Below, in pieces: positions 19,359-27,972 of a DNA stretch of 64,000 nucleotides. A program made the position numbers and the translations under genes. The notes under the pieces were generated by a model. That model saw only the letters and a list, made by a program, of their open reading frames with translations. It had not been told where the DNA came from and made no database searches. This DNA comes from Ochrobactrum vermis (GTDB taxonomy: Bacteria; Pseudomonadota; Alphaproteobacteria; Rhizobiales; Rhizobiaceae), in NCBI RefSeq assembly GCF_002975205.1, contig NZ_PCOC01000001.1:1178001-1242000 (forward strand), read 5' to 3'. How positions within the stretch are numbered: the stretch's first letter is position 1; the number at the start of each line of letters is the position of its first letter.

Positions 19359-19489
19359 TTCCCGACTACAGGTCGCACAAAATGAAGCCTGACCGCTTCT
19401 TTTGCATTGTTGCTGAAGTTTTCCGAAACAACGTTTTGCGGGGCTTTGGCGATGTCGCAGGACATGCAAAGACAAACAGCAAAGAAAAG

Positions 19490-19565
<76 letters not shown>

Positions 19566-19718
19566 ACTTGCGCCCGATTAGCACAAATGCAGCGGCTGTA
19601 AAACGAAAATTCATCGCAAGCAGGTCATGGCAACCGGGTTTTTCATGTGATAGCCAATAGCGGGTTGTGGAAACAGCGGCAAACTTGTCAGAGTTAGGCC
19701 GGATTCGGGACGGTAAAT

Positions 19719-20492
19719 ATGGAAGATAAATCGCTCGCGCTTCATTTTCTGTCATCGGGAACCGAAGAATCACTTGTCGCCCAAAAGGAGCTGGTGGCTC
19801 GCTACGGCCATGTGGCTGCCGAAGACGCCGATATTATCGTCGCGCTCGGCGGCGATGGAACCATGCTTCAGGCACTTCGCGACTTCATGAACAGTGGTAC
19901 ACCGATTTACGGCATGAATCGCGGGTCGGTCGGTTTTCTGATGAACGAGTTCAGTGTGGACGATCTGCCGGAGCGTATTCTGGCCGCCCAGATGGAAACC
20001 ATTCGCCCGCTTGTTATGGCCGCAGAAACCGATTCCGGGCAATCGTTCGAGGCTTTGGCGATCAATGAAGTTTCATTGTTCCGCCAATCCTATCAGGCCG
20101 CAAAAATCCGCATAACGATTGACGGCAAGGTACGCCTGGACGAGCTCGTTTGCGATGGCGTTATGGTCGCGACGCCCGCTGGCTCCACCGCCTACAATCT
20201 TTCGGCACAAGGGCCTATTCTGCCGCTCGAAGCGCCGCTTCTGGCACTGACACCGGTGAGCCCGTTTCGTCCGCGCCGGTGGGGCGGTGCCCTGCTGCCA
20301 AAGCATGTGACGGTCCGTATGGATTTGCTGGAAACCGAAAAACGTCCCGTCAATGCAGTTGCCGATAATAACGAGGTCAAATCGGTCAAGTCTGTAACGG
20401 TACGGGAAGCGCCGAACAGCCAGGTCGCCATCCTGTTCGATCGAAATCATTCCTGGGATGAGCGCATCCTGACGGAACAGTTCAGGCACTAG
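19719..20492 (+). CDS. nadK: NAD kinase
   Basis: A 257-residue ATP-NAD kinase producing NADP+. The diphosphate-binding GGDGT motif is in [15 protein letters not shown] (about residues 41-50). The NE/D block appears as AINEVSLFR, and the second conserved glycine-rich block is [23 protein letters not shown]. The protein is of the short alphaproteobacterial form without an N-terminal extension. The start is ATG 19719, with only a weak purine stretch upstream. It stands alone downstream of and divergent from tRNA-Thr. Confidence 0.95.
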   Translation: MEDKSLALHFLSSGTEESLVAQKELVARYGHVAAEDADIIVALGGDGTMLQALRDFMNSGTPIYGMNRGSVGFLMNEFSVDDLPERILAAQMETIRPLVMAAETDSGQSFEALAINEVSLFRQSYQAAKIRITIDGKVRLDELVCDGVMVATPAGSTAYNLSAQGPILPLEAPLLALTPVSPFRPRRWGGALLPKHVTVRMDLLETEKRPVNAVADNNEVKSVKSVTVREAPNSQVAILFDRNHSWDERILTEQFRH

Positions 20493-20792
20493 TTCTGGCA
20501 GATAAATGCCGCGCGACTTCAGCTATGCCGAATGCTCTTTAGCTGTTGATAATTTGAGTAAATTTGTTCATGTGTCTCCTTGATTTCGTTTATTACAGCA
20601 CAATCGAAGCAATTTGATATCCTTGGATGGTATTTTAGTTGACTTTTGCACGCTGTGGACGTACGCGATGCTGCAAGAAGACGCATATTGCGTTGCAGAC
20701 GCCTTATTCTGCCTTGGTTCCTGCGCCCGATGACGCGGCCGCAATGACAGGATGGGTGGAAATCATTTCCAAACCAGAGAGCTGCGCCTCCA
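20493..20792. promoter_or_regulatory. 300-base gap before the DEAD-box helicase gene
   Basis: No convincing gene is seen. The first half is AT-rich (from ATAATTTGAGTAAATTTG on) and contains TTGACTTTTGC at about 20639, a possible -35 region. The second half is GC-rich and would form a long 5' leader before the TTG start at 20793. Long leaders are common for RhlE/DeaD helicase genes, but no specific element was recognised. Confidence 0.35.
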
Positions 20793-22262
20793 TTGACGAC
20801 ATTTGCCGAACTCGGTCTTTCCCCGAAAGTGCTCGCTGCTGTAGAAGCGGCGGGATATACTGCGCCCACACCCATTCAGGCAGGAGCCATTCCTCCGGCA
20901 CTTGAACGCAAGGACGTTCTCGGTATCGCGCAGACGGGCACCGGCAAGACGGCGTCTTTCGTGCTTCCGATGCTGACGCTTCTGGAAAAGGGCAGGGCGC
21001 GGGCTCGCATGCCGCGCACGCTCATCCTGGAGCCGACCCGTGAACTCGCGGCTCAGGTCGAGGAAAATTTCACCAAATACGGTGTCAATCAGCGGCTGAA
21101 TGTTGCCCTTTTGATTGGTGGCGTTTCGTTCGATGAACAGGAGCGCAAGCTGGAACGCGGTGCAGATGTTCTGATCGCGACACCCGGTCGTCTTCTCGAT
21201 CATTTCGAGCGCGGCAAGCTGCTGTTGACCGGCGTTGAGATTCTCGTCATCGACGAGGCAGACCGCATGCTCGACATGGGCTTCATTCCCGACATTGAGC
21301 GTATCTGCAAGCTCATCCCATTTACGCGTCAGACCTTGTTTTTCTCGGCCACCATGCCGCCGGAAATTACCAAGCTGACCGAACAGTTCCTGCACTCTCC
21401 TTCACGCATCGAGGTTGCCAAGGCTTCCTCCACGGCGAAGACCGTGACCCAGCGTCTGGTAAAGTCCAGCAAAAAGGATTGGGACAAGCGTGCGGTCCTG
21501 CGTGATCTCATCCGTGCCGAAGGCGATACGCTCAAGAACGCGATCATCTTCTGCAACCGTAAGAAGGATGTGTCCGAGCTTTTCCGTTCGCTGACACGGC
21601 ACGAGTTCAATGCCGGTGCCCTGCATGGGGACATGGATCAGCGCGCTCGCATGGCCATGCTGGCTAACTTCAAGGACGGCAAACTGCAGCTTCTGGTCGC
21701 GTCCGATGTCGCTGCGCGCGGCCTTGACATTCCTGATGTGAGCCACGTTTTCAACTTTGATGTTCCCATCCATTCGGAAGATTATGTTCACCGCATTGGT
21801 CGCACCGGTCGCGCCGGACGTTCTGGCAAGGCATTCACTATCGTAACGCCTTCGGATACGAAATATCTGGCTGCTATCGAAAACATGATTGGTGAAAAGA
21901 TCGAATGGCGGGACGGGGATTTGTCAACGTTGCCAGTTTCTGACGAGGCGGATGAGCCGCGCAAGGGCAGAAATGCTCGCAGCAAAGGCAAGGATGCCCA
22001 AGGCAAGGACGCCAAGGGCAAGGAAAAATCGAAAGACAAGGCAAAAGCCAAGCCTGTCGAGACGATGGATCCTGCCGAACAGCCGCAGCCGGTGATTGAA
22101 GCCAGTGATCGCCGTGACGCGATCCGCGCTTCGAACGACGAGCGTCGTGGCAGGCCTCAGCATGAACCGAAGCGCCGTCGTGATCGTGACGACGACGGTC
22201 CGACACCTGTTGGATTCGGTGATGATATTCCGGCTTTTATGCTGATTCCGACTGGCGTTTAA
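20793..22262 (+). CDS. DEAD-box ATP-dependent RNA helicase, RhlE-like
   Basis: A 489-residue superfamily 2 RNA helicase. All motifs are visible in order: Q motif (PTPIQ), I AQTGTGKT, Ia PTRELA, Ib TPGR, II DEAD (DEADRMLDMGFIPDI), III SAT, IV IIFCN, V ARGLDIP and VI HRIGRTGRAG. After about residue 375 comes a low-complexity, Lys/Arg/Asp-rich tail (KDAQGKDAKGKEKSKDKAK) expected to bind RNA non-specifically. The start is TTG 20793; an in-frame stop at 20745 and the absence of ATG in between force it. RhlE-like helicases act in ribosome assembly and RNA decay, and cold induction is common; neither is shown directly here. Confidence 0.9.
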   Translation: MTTFAELGLSPKVLAAVEAAGYTAPTPIQAGAIPPALERKDVLGIAQTGTGKTASFVLPMLTLLEKGRARARMPRTLILEPTRELAAQVEENFTKYGVNQRLNVALLIGGVSFDEQERKLERGADVLIATPGRLLDHFERGKLLLTGVEILVIDEADRMLDMGFIPDIERICKLIPFTRQTLFFSATMPPEITKLTEQFLHSPSRIEVAKASSTAKTVTQRLVKSSKKDWDKRAVLRDLIRAEGDTLKNAIIFCNRKKDVSELFRSLTRHEFNAGALHGDMDQRARMAMLANFKDGKLQLLVASDVAARGLDIPDVSHVFNFDVPIHSEDYVHRIGRTGRAGRSGKAFTIVTPSDTKYLAAIENMIGEKIEWRDGDLSTLPVSDEADEPRKGRNARSKGKDAQGKDAKGKEKSKDKAKAKPVETMDPAEQPQPVIEASDRRDAIRASNDERRGRPQHEPKRRRDRDDDGPTPVGFGDDIPAFMLIPTGV

Positions 22263-22289
22263 CAGAAGAAACACCGAAATGAACTGATC

Positions 22290-22325
22290 GGCTGCAGGCT
22301 AGCGCTTTGCAGCCGGTTTCTTTTT
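22290..22325 (+). terminator. probable terminator of the helicase gene
   Basis: GGCTGCA (22290-22296) pairs with TGCAGCC (22308-22314) and is followed by GGTTTCTTTTTGG on the plus strand. It overlaps the last codons of the convergent TfoX-like gene. Confidence 0.5.
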
Positions 22326-22655
22326 GGGCTTGGTTTTCTCGCTTCGCAAAGCGGCGTCATAGGCAAGACGTGCCCAGCGTGTCATCACTTCCGGGTCATC
22401 GAAAGCCTCGCTCGGCACGCTCCAATAAGGCATGGCAATTGGATCCCCACCTTTGCGGCCTTCATAGGTCCATTGGTTGGCACCGGCGTCGAGAAATTCA
22501 GGAATGGTTATTTCGTCGGCCTTGAAGAGCAACTCGTCGCGGACGACGAGCGCAAAAATCAGGCCTTGATGATAAATGCCCTTGCCGCCGAACATGCGTC
22601 GGATGCTGATGGGGCCAAAGTCCTGCAACAGATCGCGAAGAGCTTCGTCATCCAT
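22299..22655 (-). CDS. TfoX N-terminal domain protein
   Basis: A 118-residue protein with the TfoX N-terminal domain (LQDFGPISIRRMFGGKGIY) and a Lys/Ala-rich tail (KTKPKKKPAAKR). Full-length TfoX/Sxy regulates competence in gammaproteobacteria. Stand-alone N-domain proteins of this size are common in Rhizobiales and have no assigned role. ATG 22655 is chosen because the reading frame further upstream (to 22688) runs into a degenerate copy of the dispersed repeat, and AAAAGG lies about ten bases before 22655. Confidence 0.8.
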   Translation of the reverse strand: MDDEALRDLLQDFGPISIRRMFGGKGIYHQGLIFALVVRDELLFKADEITIPEFLDAGANQWTYEGRKGGDPIAMPYWSVPSEAFDDPEVMTRWARLAYDAALRSEKTKPKKKPAAKR

Positions 22656-22674
22656 TGGCGAACGAACCTTTTCT

Positions 22675-22742
22675 GGAGCACGTCCCAAAAAGCGTGAAAC
22701 GGCTTGCGGAACTAGAGGCGCATAAAAACAGGAAGTGCTCTA
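22675..22742. repeat. dispersed palindromic repeat, diverged copy
   Basis: TGGAGCACGTCCCAAAAAGC, then GTGAAACGGCTTGCGG and AGTGCTCTA, keep the layout of the repeat (complementary GAGCAC and GTGCTC ends, central GTGAAACGG) with several changes. It fills the space between the TfoX-like gene and the sufA gene. Confidence 0.65.
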
Positions 22743-23120
22743 GGCTGCGCCTTGCATATCGCGAAGGCTTTCAGGAGAGGCAGCCTGGATTTCGACGGAT
22801 TCGCCACAGCCGCAAGCCGATGTTTGGTTCGGATTGTTGAAGACAAAACCCGTTCGCAGCGTCGTCACTTCGAAATCCATCTGGGTGCCAAGCAGGAAAA
22901 GAACCGCTTCCGGTGCGATGAAAACATGGGCACCGTCCTTCTTGATCACATCGTCGCCAGCTTTGGCCTCCGTGACGAGATCGATGGTGTATTCCATTCC
23001 GGCGCATCCGCCTTTTTTCACACCCACCCGGATACCAAGCGCGCCATCGCGCGATGCGATAATCTCGCGAACGCGATCAGCTGCTTTATCGGTTAGCGTC
23101 ATGACTGCGAAACGGCCCAT
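22740..23120 (-). CDS. sufA: A-type Fe-S carrier, SufA/HesB family
   Basis: A 126-residue A-type carrier protein that takes Fe-S clusters from the SufBCD scaffold to apo-proteins. The three cluster-binding cysteines are present in GGCAGMEY and in the SACGCGES C-terminal motif. ATG 23120 is preferred, since GGAAGAG lies four bases upstream; an in-frame ATG at 23147 adds nine basic residues. It is on the opposite strand to the suf operon and 3.4 kb from sufT, whereas many relatives have it directly after sufT. Its regulation may therefore be independent. Confidence 0.92.
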   Translation of the reverse strand: MGRFAVMTLTDKAADRVREIIASRDGALGIRVGVKKGGCAGMEYTIDLVTEAKAGDDVIKKDGAHVFIAPEAVLFLLGTQMDFEVTTLRTGFVFNNPNQTSACGCGESVEIQAASPESLRDMQGAA

Positions 23121-23309
23121 TTTTCTCTTCCGGTATCGTGCTGGCATATGGACGGAGAATCGTCCATTCTTGTCGCAACAGGCTGAGTTTCCTCTGCGAT
23201 TGCCACGTTTTCACTATAGTTAGTGTTGTAACATCATTACTGCAATACACCAAATTGGGAGCGCTCATGACGCGCTCCGCAAAAAGTTTGCTAGGAAGAG
23301 GAGAAGCGA

Positions 23310-23954
23310 ATGTCGAATGACCGGATGAAACCTCTCATGCTGGCTGCTGTGATCGGCCTTCTGAGCACGGGGCTGGCGGGCCTTTCGGCCGGAGGTGCCT
23401 CGGCGCAAAATCCACAGAAGGCTGCGCCCGAAGAGACTCCCAGAAACGTTCAGGAGAAGCATGACAATGCTTCCGAGCCGGTGGAAGAAACCAAGCCTTC
23501 CGAGCAGACACAGGATGCAGCCGGAGGGGTGACGGTCCCGGACTATCGCGATGATCGTTCCACGCCGCAGGCGCTGATTGAATCTTATTACAATGCGATC
23601 AATCGCAAGGAATATACCCGGGCCTACGGCTATTATTCCGAAGAGGGGCGGGAGCCTGATTTCAAGACCTTCGTAAAGGGCTACGAGACCACCAAGAGCG
23701 TGAAGGTCGCGCTGCGGAAAACCGATCCCGATCCAGGCGCAGGCCAGATCTACTGGAGTCAGCCGCTGGCTATCGAAGCGGAGACGGCGGATGGAAAGAA
23801 GGAAGTCTTTACAGGCTGCTACACGATTCATCTCACAAATCCGGGTATGCAGGAAGAACCGCCGTTCAAGCCGATGCAGATCATGACAGGCTCGTTGACC
23901 AAGTCGCCGCTGGAACTGGAAAAGAGCGTGCCGGAGACGTGTGAAGCGCCCTAG
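23310..23954 (+). CDS. exported protein of unknown function
   Basis: A 214-residue protein with a clear Sec signal peptide: a hydrophobic stretch MLAAVIGLLSTGLAGL, then GGASA before QNP (cleavage near residue 32). A Pro/Glu/Lys-rich linker (about 33-75) leads to a compact domain beginning STPQALIESYYNAINRKEY, which resembles the N-terminal helix of NTF2-like (SnoaL) folds. It has two cysteines (TGCYTIH and ETCEAP) that could form a disulfide. ATG 23310 follows AGGAGAAGCGA. Periplasmic location is likely. No function is assigned. Confidence 0.75.
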   Translation: MSNDRMKPLMLAAVIGLLSTGLAGLSAGGASAQNPQKAAPEETPRNVQEKHDNASEPVEETKPSEQTQDAAGGVTVPDYRDDRSTPQALIESYYNAINRKEYTRAYGYYSEEGREPDFKTFVKGYETTKSVKVALRKTDPDPGAGQIYWSQPLAIEAETADGKKEVFTGCYTIHLTNPGMQEEPPFKPMQIMTGSLTKSPLELEKSVPETCEAP

Positions 23955-24038
23955 ACGGCGATTGACAAAATAGCTCTTGACCTTACCACGATGGGAAGCT
24001 CCATCTTAGTGTCATATCCAAAAGGAGTGACCAACTTG

Positions 24039-24236
24039 ATGAAGTTTTCCGTTCCCAAGATGAAATGCGGTGGTTGTGCCGATAACGTTACCGTCGCGCT
24101 GCGTAAACTCGATGCAACTGCGCCAATCGATATCGATCTCGACAAGAAAGAGGTGGAGTTCGGCGGCACTGTTTCACAGGATGCTGTGCTTTCCGCATTG
24201 GCTGCAGCCGGATATCCGGCAACGAGTGCGCAATAA
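24039..24236 (+). CDS. heavy-metal-associated (HMA) domain protein, CopZ-like
   Basis: A 65-residue single HMA domain with a CxxC metal site in PKMKCGGCADNV and the beta-alpha-beta-beta-alpha-beta length of CopZ/Atx1 chaperones. The usual GMTCxxC methionine is replaced by K before the first cysteine (MKCGGC). AAAGGAG at 24021-24027 fits either ATG 24039 or TTG 24036; an upstream start at 23991 would include the ribosome-binding site in the protein and is rejected. No copper ATPase is next to it, so the metal (copper is usual) is inferred from the family. Confidence 0.85.
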   Translation: MKFSVPKMKCGGCADNVTVALRKLDATAPIDIDLDKKEVEFGGTVSQDAVLSALAAAGYPATSAQ

Positions 24237-24275
24237 TGTGATTTGAGAGGCGCTTGTATCAAAGTGCTGCAAAAG

Positions 24276-24320
24276 CTAGAGCGCATCCCGAAAGTGTGAA
24301 ACGGTTTCGGGATGCGTTTT
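24276..24320. repeat. dispersed palindromic repeat, copy in the gap 24237-24604
   Basis: AGAGCGCATCCCGAAAGTGT, then GAAACGGTTTCGGGATGCG, forms a shorter, more perfect palindrome than other copies (one A lost from the AAAA run and one T from the TTTT run, preserving pairing). A T-run follows on the plus strand, so this copy could terminate transcription. The rest of the 368-base gap up to the pcm start holds no supported gene. Confidence 0.8.
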
Positions 24321-24604
24321 TTTGAATACGCATCAGGATGCCGGGAAGCCAAAGGCTTTCCGGTTTTTCTGTATCCCGATTCCGATAATCAATGGCGGGG
24401 TATCCGTGAGCATGAATGCCGCAAATGCTGTGTTTCATTGACTGGACCCGCGATTTTTGCCACATCAACGGCAAATCTCGTTTATGGTGCCTTGGCAGCG
24501 AGAAACGGATTTGAACCGCTCATTAGGAAGAGCGGATCAATCTTGGCTGACAGGCGCTGATGGCATGAAACATCGCATTCCGCGACAAGGAAGGGTTTAG
24601 GGCT

Positions 24605-25273
24605 ATGGCAGCCGATTTCCAGGATCTTCGCACAAAGATGGTCGACAATCAGATCCGTACGACGGACGTAACCGATCTGGCGGTTATCGATGCTTTCCTG
24701 ACTGTCCCGCGCGAGGCTTTCGTTCCCGCCGCCCGTCAGGTGCTTGCCTATATCGATGAAGATCAGCTTCTCGAAAGCGAAGGCAAGCAGCCTCGCTACC
24801 TCATGGAGCCTTCGCCCTTTGCCAAGCTCGTGCAGCTTGCGCGCGTCAAGAAGACCGATGTGGTTCTCGATATCGGCTGCGGCACCGGATATTCTGCAGC
24901 TATTCTCTCCAACCTTGCAGGTTCGGTCATCGGCCTCGAAAGTGATTCCGCATTGTCGGCCGCTGCGACTGCCCGTCTGGCAGAATTGGGCCATGACAAT
25001 GTTGTGATCGTTTCAGGTGAGCTGCAGGCAGGCTATCCGTCGGAAGCTCCATATGACGTGATCGTAATTGAGGGTGCAGTCGATTTCATTCCTGATACGC
25101 TTCTCAGCCAGTTGAAGGATGGTGGACGCCTCGTCGCTGTTGAAGGCCGCGGGAATGCGGGAGTTGCGCGGATTTATGTTAAAGAAAATGGTGTTGCATC
25201 GGGACGCGGTGTGTTCAACACTGCGGTTCGTCCGCTGCCTGGATTCGAGCGCGTTCCACAGTTCGAGTTTTAA
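24605..25273 (+). CDS. pcm: protein-L-isoaspartate O-methyltransferase
   Basis: A 222-residue SAM-dependent methyltransferase that starts repair of isoaspartyl residues in damaged proteins. SAM motif I is VVLDIGCGTGYSAA (about 85-98). The family N-terminal block is seen in MVDNQIRTTDVTD and VPREAFVP, and the C-terminus shows the typical GGRLVAVEG. Rhizobiales commonly have this gene next to the tolC homologue, as here. The protein is somewhat divergent from E. coli Pcm, so the substrate is inferred from the family. Confidence 0.85.
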   Translation: MAADFQDLRTKMVDNQIRTTDVTDLAVIDAFLTVPREAFVPAARQVLAYIDEDQLLESEGKQPRYLMEPSPFAKLVQLARVKKTDVVLDIGCGTGYSAAILSNLAGSVIGLESDSALSAAATARLAELGHDNVVIVSGELQAGYPSEAPYDVIVIEGAVDFIPDTLLSQLKDGGRLVAVEGRGNAGVARIYVKENGVASGRGVFNTAVRPLPGFERVPQFEF

Positions 25274-25416
25274 TTTTAGCGGATGATACAATTCTGCAAC
25301 GCTGCGGAATTTGTTTGTGCAAGCTCTGGCGGGGGCAATGGAAATAACCGAATTTAGAGGTTATTAGGTTTTGCCCGAACCGATCGGTTCGATAGTTGGA
25401 TTCGTTTGTTCTTAAA

Positions 25417-26796
25417 ATGAGGTACCCGGTGTTCAAAACGTGCAAAGGACTGGTAGCGGCCGCAGCATTGTTGTCTGGCACCATCTTAACGGGGCAGGCG
25501 GCGTTCTCGGAGACGTTAACCGGCGCTCTCGTGAAAGCCTACAAGAACAATGCTAACCTGAACTATTCCCGCGCAGGGGTCCGTGTCACGGACGAAGGTG
25601 TCGCAATCGCCAAGTCCGGTTATCGCCCGCAGATTACCGGTTCTTATAACGTAGGGCGTGGCAAGACACCTTCAAGTCAGGGATATCGTACGACAGGCAC
25701 GTTCGGCATCGAGCTGAACCAGATGCTGTTCGATGGGTTTCAAACCAAGAACAATGTCGCTGCCGCAGAAACCCAGGTCTTCGCCCAGCGCGAAAATCTC
25801 CGCAATGAAGAGCAGAACAGACTCTATGAAGCGGTGACCGCTTACATGGATGTTTATCAGTCTCGCCAGATTGCGGTACTGCGTGAACGTAACCTTGCAG
25901 CCTTGAACGAACAGGTTCGCGCCGCTCGCGCTCGCCTTGATGTTGGTGAAGGTACGCGCACAGACGTTGCACAGGCCGATGCAAGCCGTTCGACAGCTGT
26001 CGCTGCGCTGAATTCAGCCCGTGCGGATGTCAAATCGGCTGAAGCGACCTATGTGCAGGTTGTCGGCGTTCAGCCGGACAAGCTTGCGACGGCTGCTGCT
26101 GCCAGGAATCTGCCAAGTTCGCCAAATCAGGCCTTCAACATTGCGACGACCGGGCATCCTGGCATTCTCGCAACGCAGTATGCCGTTAACGCCGCCGGAT
26201 ATAACGTGAAGGCCAGAGAGGGCGCTTTGCTTCCTTCTGTCGGCCTTACCGCAAGTGCCAGCCGTCTCGATACCTATGCCGGTGAAGGCGGTTCGCAGAC
26301 TGATGGTAATTCAGCATCGATCGGCGTTGGTGTCAGCATTCCGATCTATACCGGTGGCCGCACTTCGGCTCAGGTCCGCCAGTCCAAGGAACAGCTCGGT
26401 CAGGCGCGCATTGAAGTTGATGTCGTTCGCGATCAGGTCCGTCAGGCTATCGGTTCGGCGTGGTCGCAGCTTGAAGCGGCTCGTGCATCGGTCAAGGCGA
26501 ATCGTGACGGCATTGCCGCCGCGCAGCTTGCTCTCGATGGTGTCATCGAAGAGCGCAAGGTTGGTCAGCGTACGACGCTCGACGTTTTGAATGCGCAGAA
26601 CGACCTGATTACCGCACAGATCGCTCTGGTCGAATCCGAGCGCAATGTGATTGTCGCCAGCTATGCGCTTCTGAACGCGACAGGCCGTATGACTGCCAGC
26701 CAGATGGGCTTGCAGGTTGCCGAGTACAAGCCGGAAGAACATTACAAGGCCGTCAAGGACAAGTGGTTCGGCCTGCGCACGCCAGACGGTCGTTGA
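25417..26796 (+). CDS. bepC: TolC-family outer-membrane efflux protein, BepC-like
   Basis: A 459-residue outer-membrane channel of the TolC family. It begins with a signal peptide (hydrophobic residues about 10-25, cleavage after GQAAFS or nearby). Two repeats of beta-strands and long coiled helices follow, with the second-repeat hallmarks VGLTASASRLD, SIGVGVSIPIYTGGRT and EERKVGQRTTLDVLNAQNDL. In Brucella suis, BepC is the outer-membrane exit for the BepDE and BepFG drug pumps. Start choice is uncertain: ATG 25417 gives a normal signal peptide, TTG 25396 adds seven residues, and GTG 25429 is possible. Confidence 0.92.
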   Translation: MRYPVFKTCKGLVAAAALLSGTILTGQAAFSETLTGALVKAYKNNANLNYSRAGVRVTDEGVAIAKSGYRPQITGSYNVGRGKTPSSQGYRTTGTFGIELNQMLFDGFQTKNNVAAAETQVFAQRENLRNEEQNRLYEAVTAYMDVYQSRQIAVLRERNLAALNEQVRAARARLDVGEGTRTDVAQADASRSTAVAALNSARADVKSAEATYVQVVGVQPDKLATAAAARNLPSSPNQAFNIATTGHPGILATQYAVNAAGYNVKAREGALLPSVGLTASASRLDTYAGEGGSQTDGNSASIGVGVSIPIYTGGRTSAQVRQSKEQLGQARIEVDVVRDQVRQAIGSAWSQLEAARASVKANRDGIAAAQLALDGVIEERKVGQRTTLDVLNAQNDLITAQIALVESERNVIVASYALLNATGRMTASQMGLQVAEYKPEEHYKAVKDKWFGLRTPDGR

Positions 26797-26822
26797 TCGT
26801 TGGCGCGCTGAACTGGAAGTTG

Positions 26823-26850
26823 AAAGGCACCTTCGGGTGCCTTTTATTTT
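26823..26850 (+). terminator. intrinsic terminator after bepC
   Basis: AAAGGCACC (26823-26831) pairs with GGTGCCTTT (26836-26844) around a TTCG tetraloop, followed by TATTTT. Confidence 0.9.
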
Positions 26851-27027
26851 GCTCTCGATTCGGCATTTCGCGGCACCTTCAATTCTTAATAAATCCATAA
26901 AGCTGTGAGTTTGAACCATCGTGTCTTGGCTGGGGATTCTCAAACAGGGGATCGTCCGCTACCCTTAATCCATTGATTCTCTGTCTTTTGCAGACAATGT
27001 CGCAATACAGGAAAGCGGATAGTAGCC

Positions 27028-27807
27028 ATGGCACAGACATCCAGCGCAGCACGTGAACCGTCGATGGAAGAGATTCTCGCTTCCATCCGCAGGATCATTG
27101 AAGATAGCGATGTCACCCGCCAGCCCGCGTCCGGGGCCGCAGCAACTTCTCCGGTTCGTGGGGAGGTTGCAGAATTCCGTCGTCCGGTTCCGGAACAACC
27201 GGTTGTGCAGCCGGAAAAACCCGCAATGATGCGCAATGTGTTCCAGGATGAGCCGACATTGCGCGGTTCGATTGTCGAACCTTCGCAGGCAGCGCCAGAA
27301 CTTGAAGGCGAAGCCGACGACGAGGACGAAATTGTTCTCGATGCTCAAAACGATGATCATTCCAAAACTGCGGCTACGACGTCGTTTGATCAACCCGCCG
27401 ACGCCGATATATCTCTGGAAGAAGCCGATCTGTCGGTTGAAGAGGGAGTGGCCGAGACGGTTGATGCCCTGCTCGAATCTGAACTCGATGCGGAAATAGA
27501 GCAGGAGCCTGCCATTGCCGAGCAGGAAACTCCGGTTCAGCCCGAGGCTGCAGCGCCTGTCGTAGAGCCGCTGGCCAAGACGCAGCCTATTGCCCATATG
27601 ATGTCGCAGATCGCGGAACGTCAGGTGGCTGCGGCATTTCAGGACTTAAATCATGCCGTTCGGGCGGAACCGCGTCGTTCGTTTGACGACATCGCAACGG
27701 AACTCTTGCGGCCGATGCTGCAAGACTGGCTCGACAATAATCTGCCGACGCTTGTAGAGCGGCTTGTTCGGGAAGAAATCGAACGCGTTGTGCGTGGCGA
27801 CCGATAA
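27028..27807 (+). CDS. popZ: PopZ-family polar organising protein (DUF2497)
   Basis: A 259-residue protein with the PopZ arrangement. A short N-terminal helix (REPSMEEILASIRRIIEDSD) is followed by a long acidic, Pro/Glu-rich disordered region (about 30-190) and a conserved C-terminal helical region (FDDIATELLRPMLQDWLDNN). In Caulobacter and Agrobacterium PopZ self-assembles at cell poles and tethers ParB-parS and polarity factors. A position directly upstream of valS is shared with other alphaproteobacteria. ATG 27028 is the only good start. It is followed by a terminator, so valS has a separate promoter. Confidence 0.9.
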   Translation: MAQTSSAAREPSMEEILASIRRIIEDSDVTRQPASGAAATSPVRGEVAEFRRPVPEQPVVQPEKPAMMRNVFQDEPTLRGSIVEPSQAAPELEGEADDEDEIVLDAQNDDHSKTAATTSFDQPADADISLEEADLSVEEGVAETVDALLESELDAEIEQEPAIAEQETPVQPEAAAPVVEPLAKTQPIAHMMSQIAERQVAAAFQDLNHAVRAEPRRSFDDIATELLRPMLQDWLDNNLPTLVERLVREEIERVVRGDR

Positions 27808-27836
27808 CCGGCAACGGGTGATTTTTTTGAAATGTT

Positions 27837-27864
27837 ACCCGTCTGTTCAGCAGGCGGGTTTTCA
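27837..27864 (+). terminator. probable terminator between popZ and valS
   Basis: ACCCGTCTG (27837-27845) pairs with CAGGCGGGT (27851-27859), with one G-T pair, around a five-base loop, followed by TTTCACTTTTAG. Confidence 0.6.
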
Positions 27865-27972
27865 CTTTTAGAACGACCGACAGTGGCGCCGTCACTTTTA
27901 AAGTGATTTGTCACCTGTTAGTTGCTATTGAGCCTTCAATCCATTCATCGCGCATAAAGACCGGATAATTCC

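Noticed and set aside
24481..24560. Sequence resembling a partial tRNA T-arm and variable loop upstream of pcm
   Set aside because: No complete cloverleaf can be formed.
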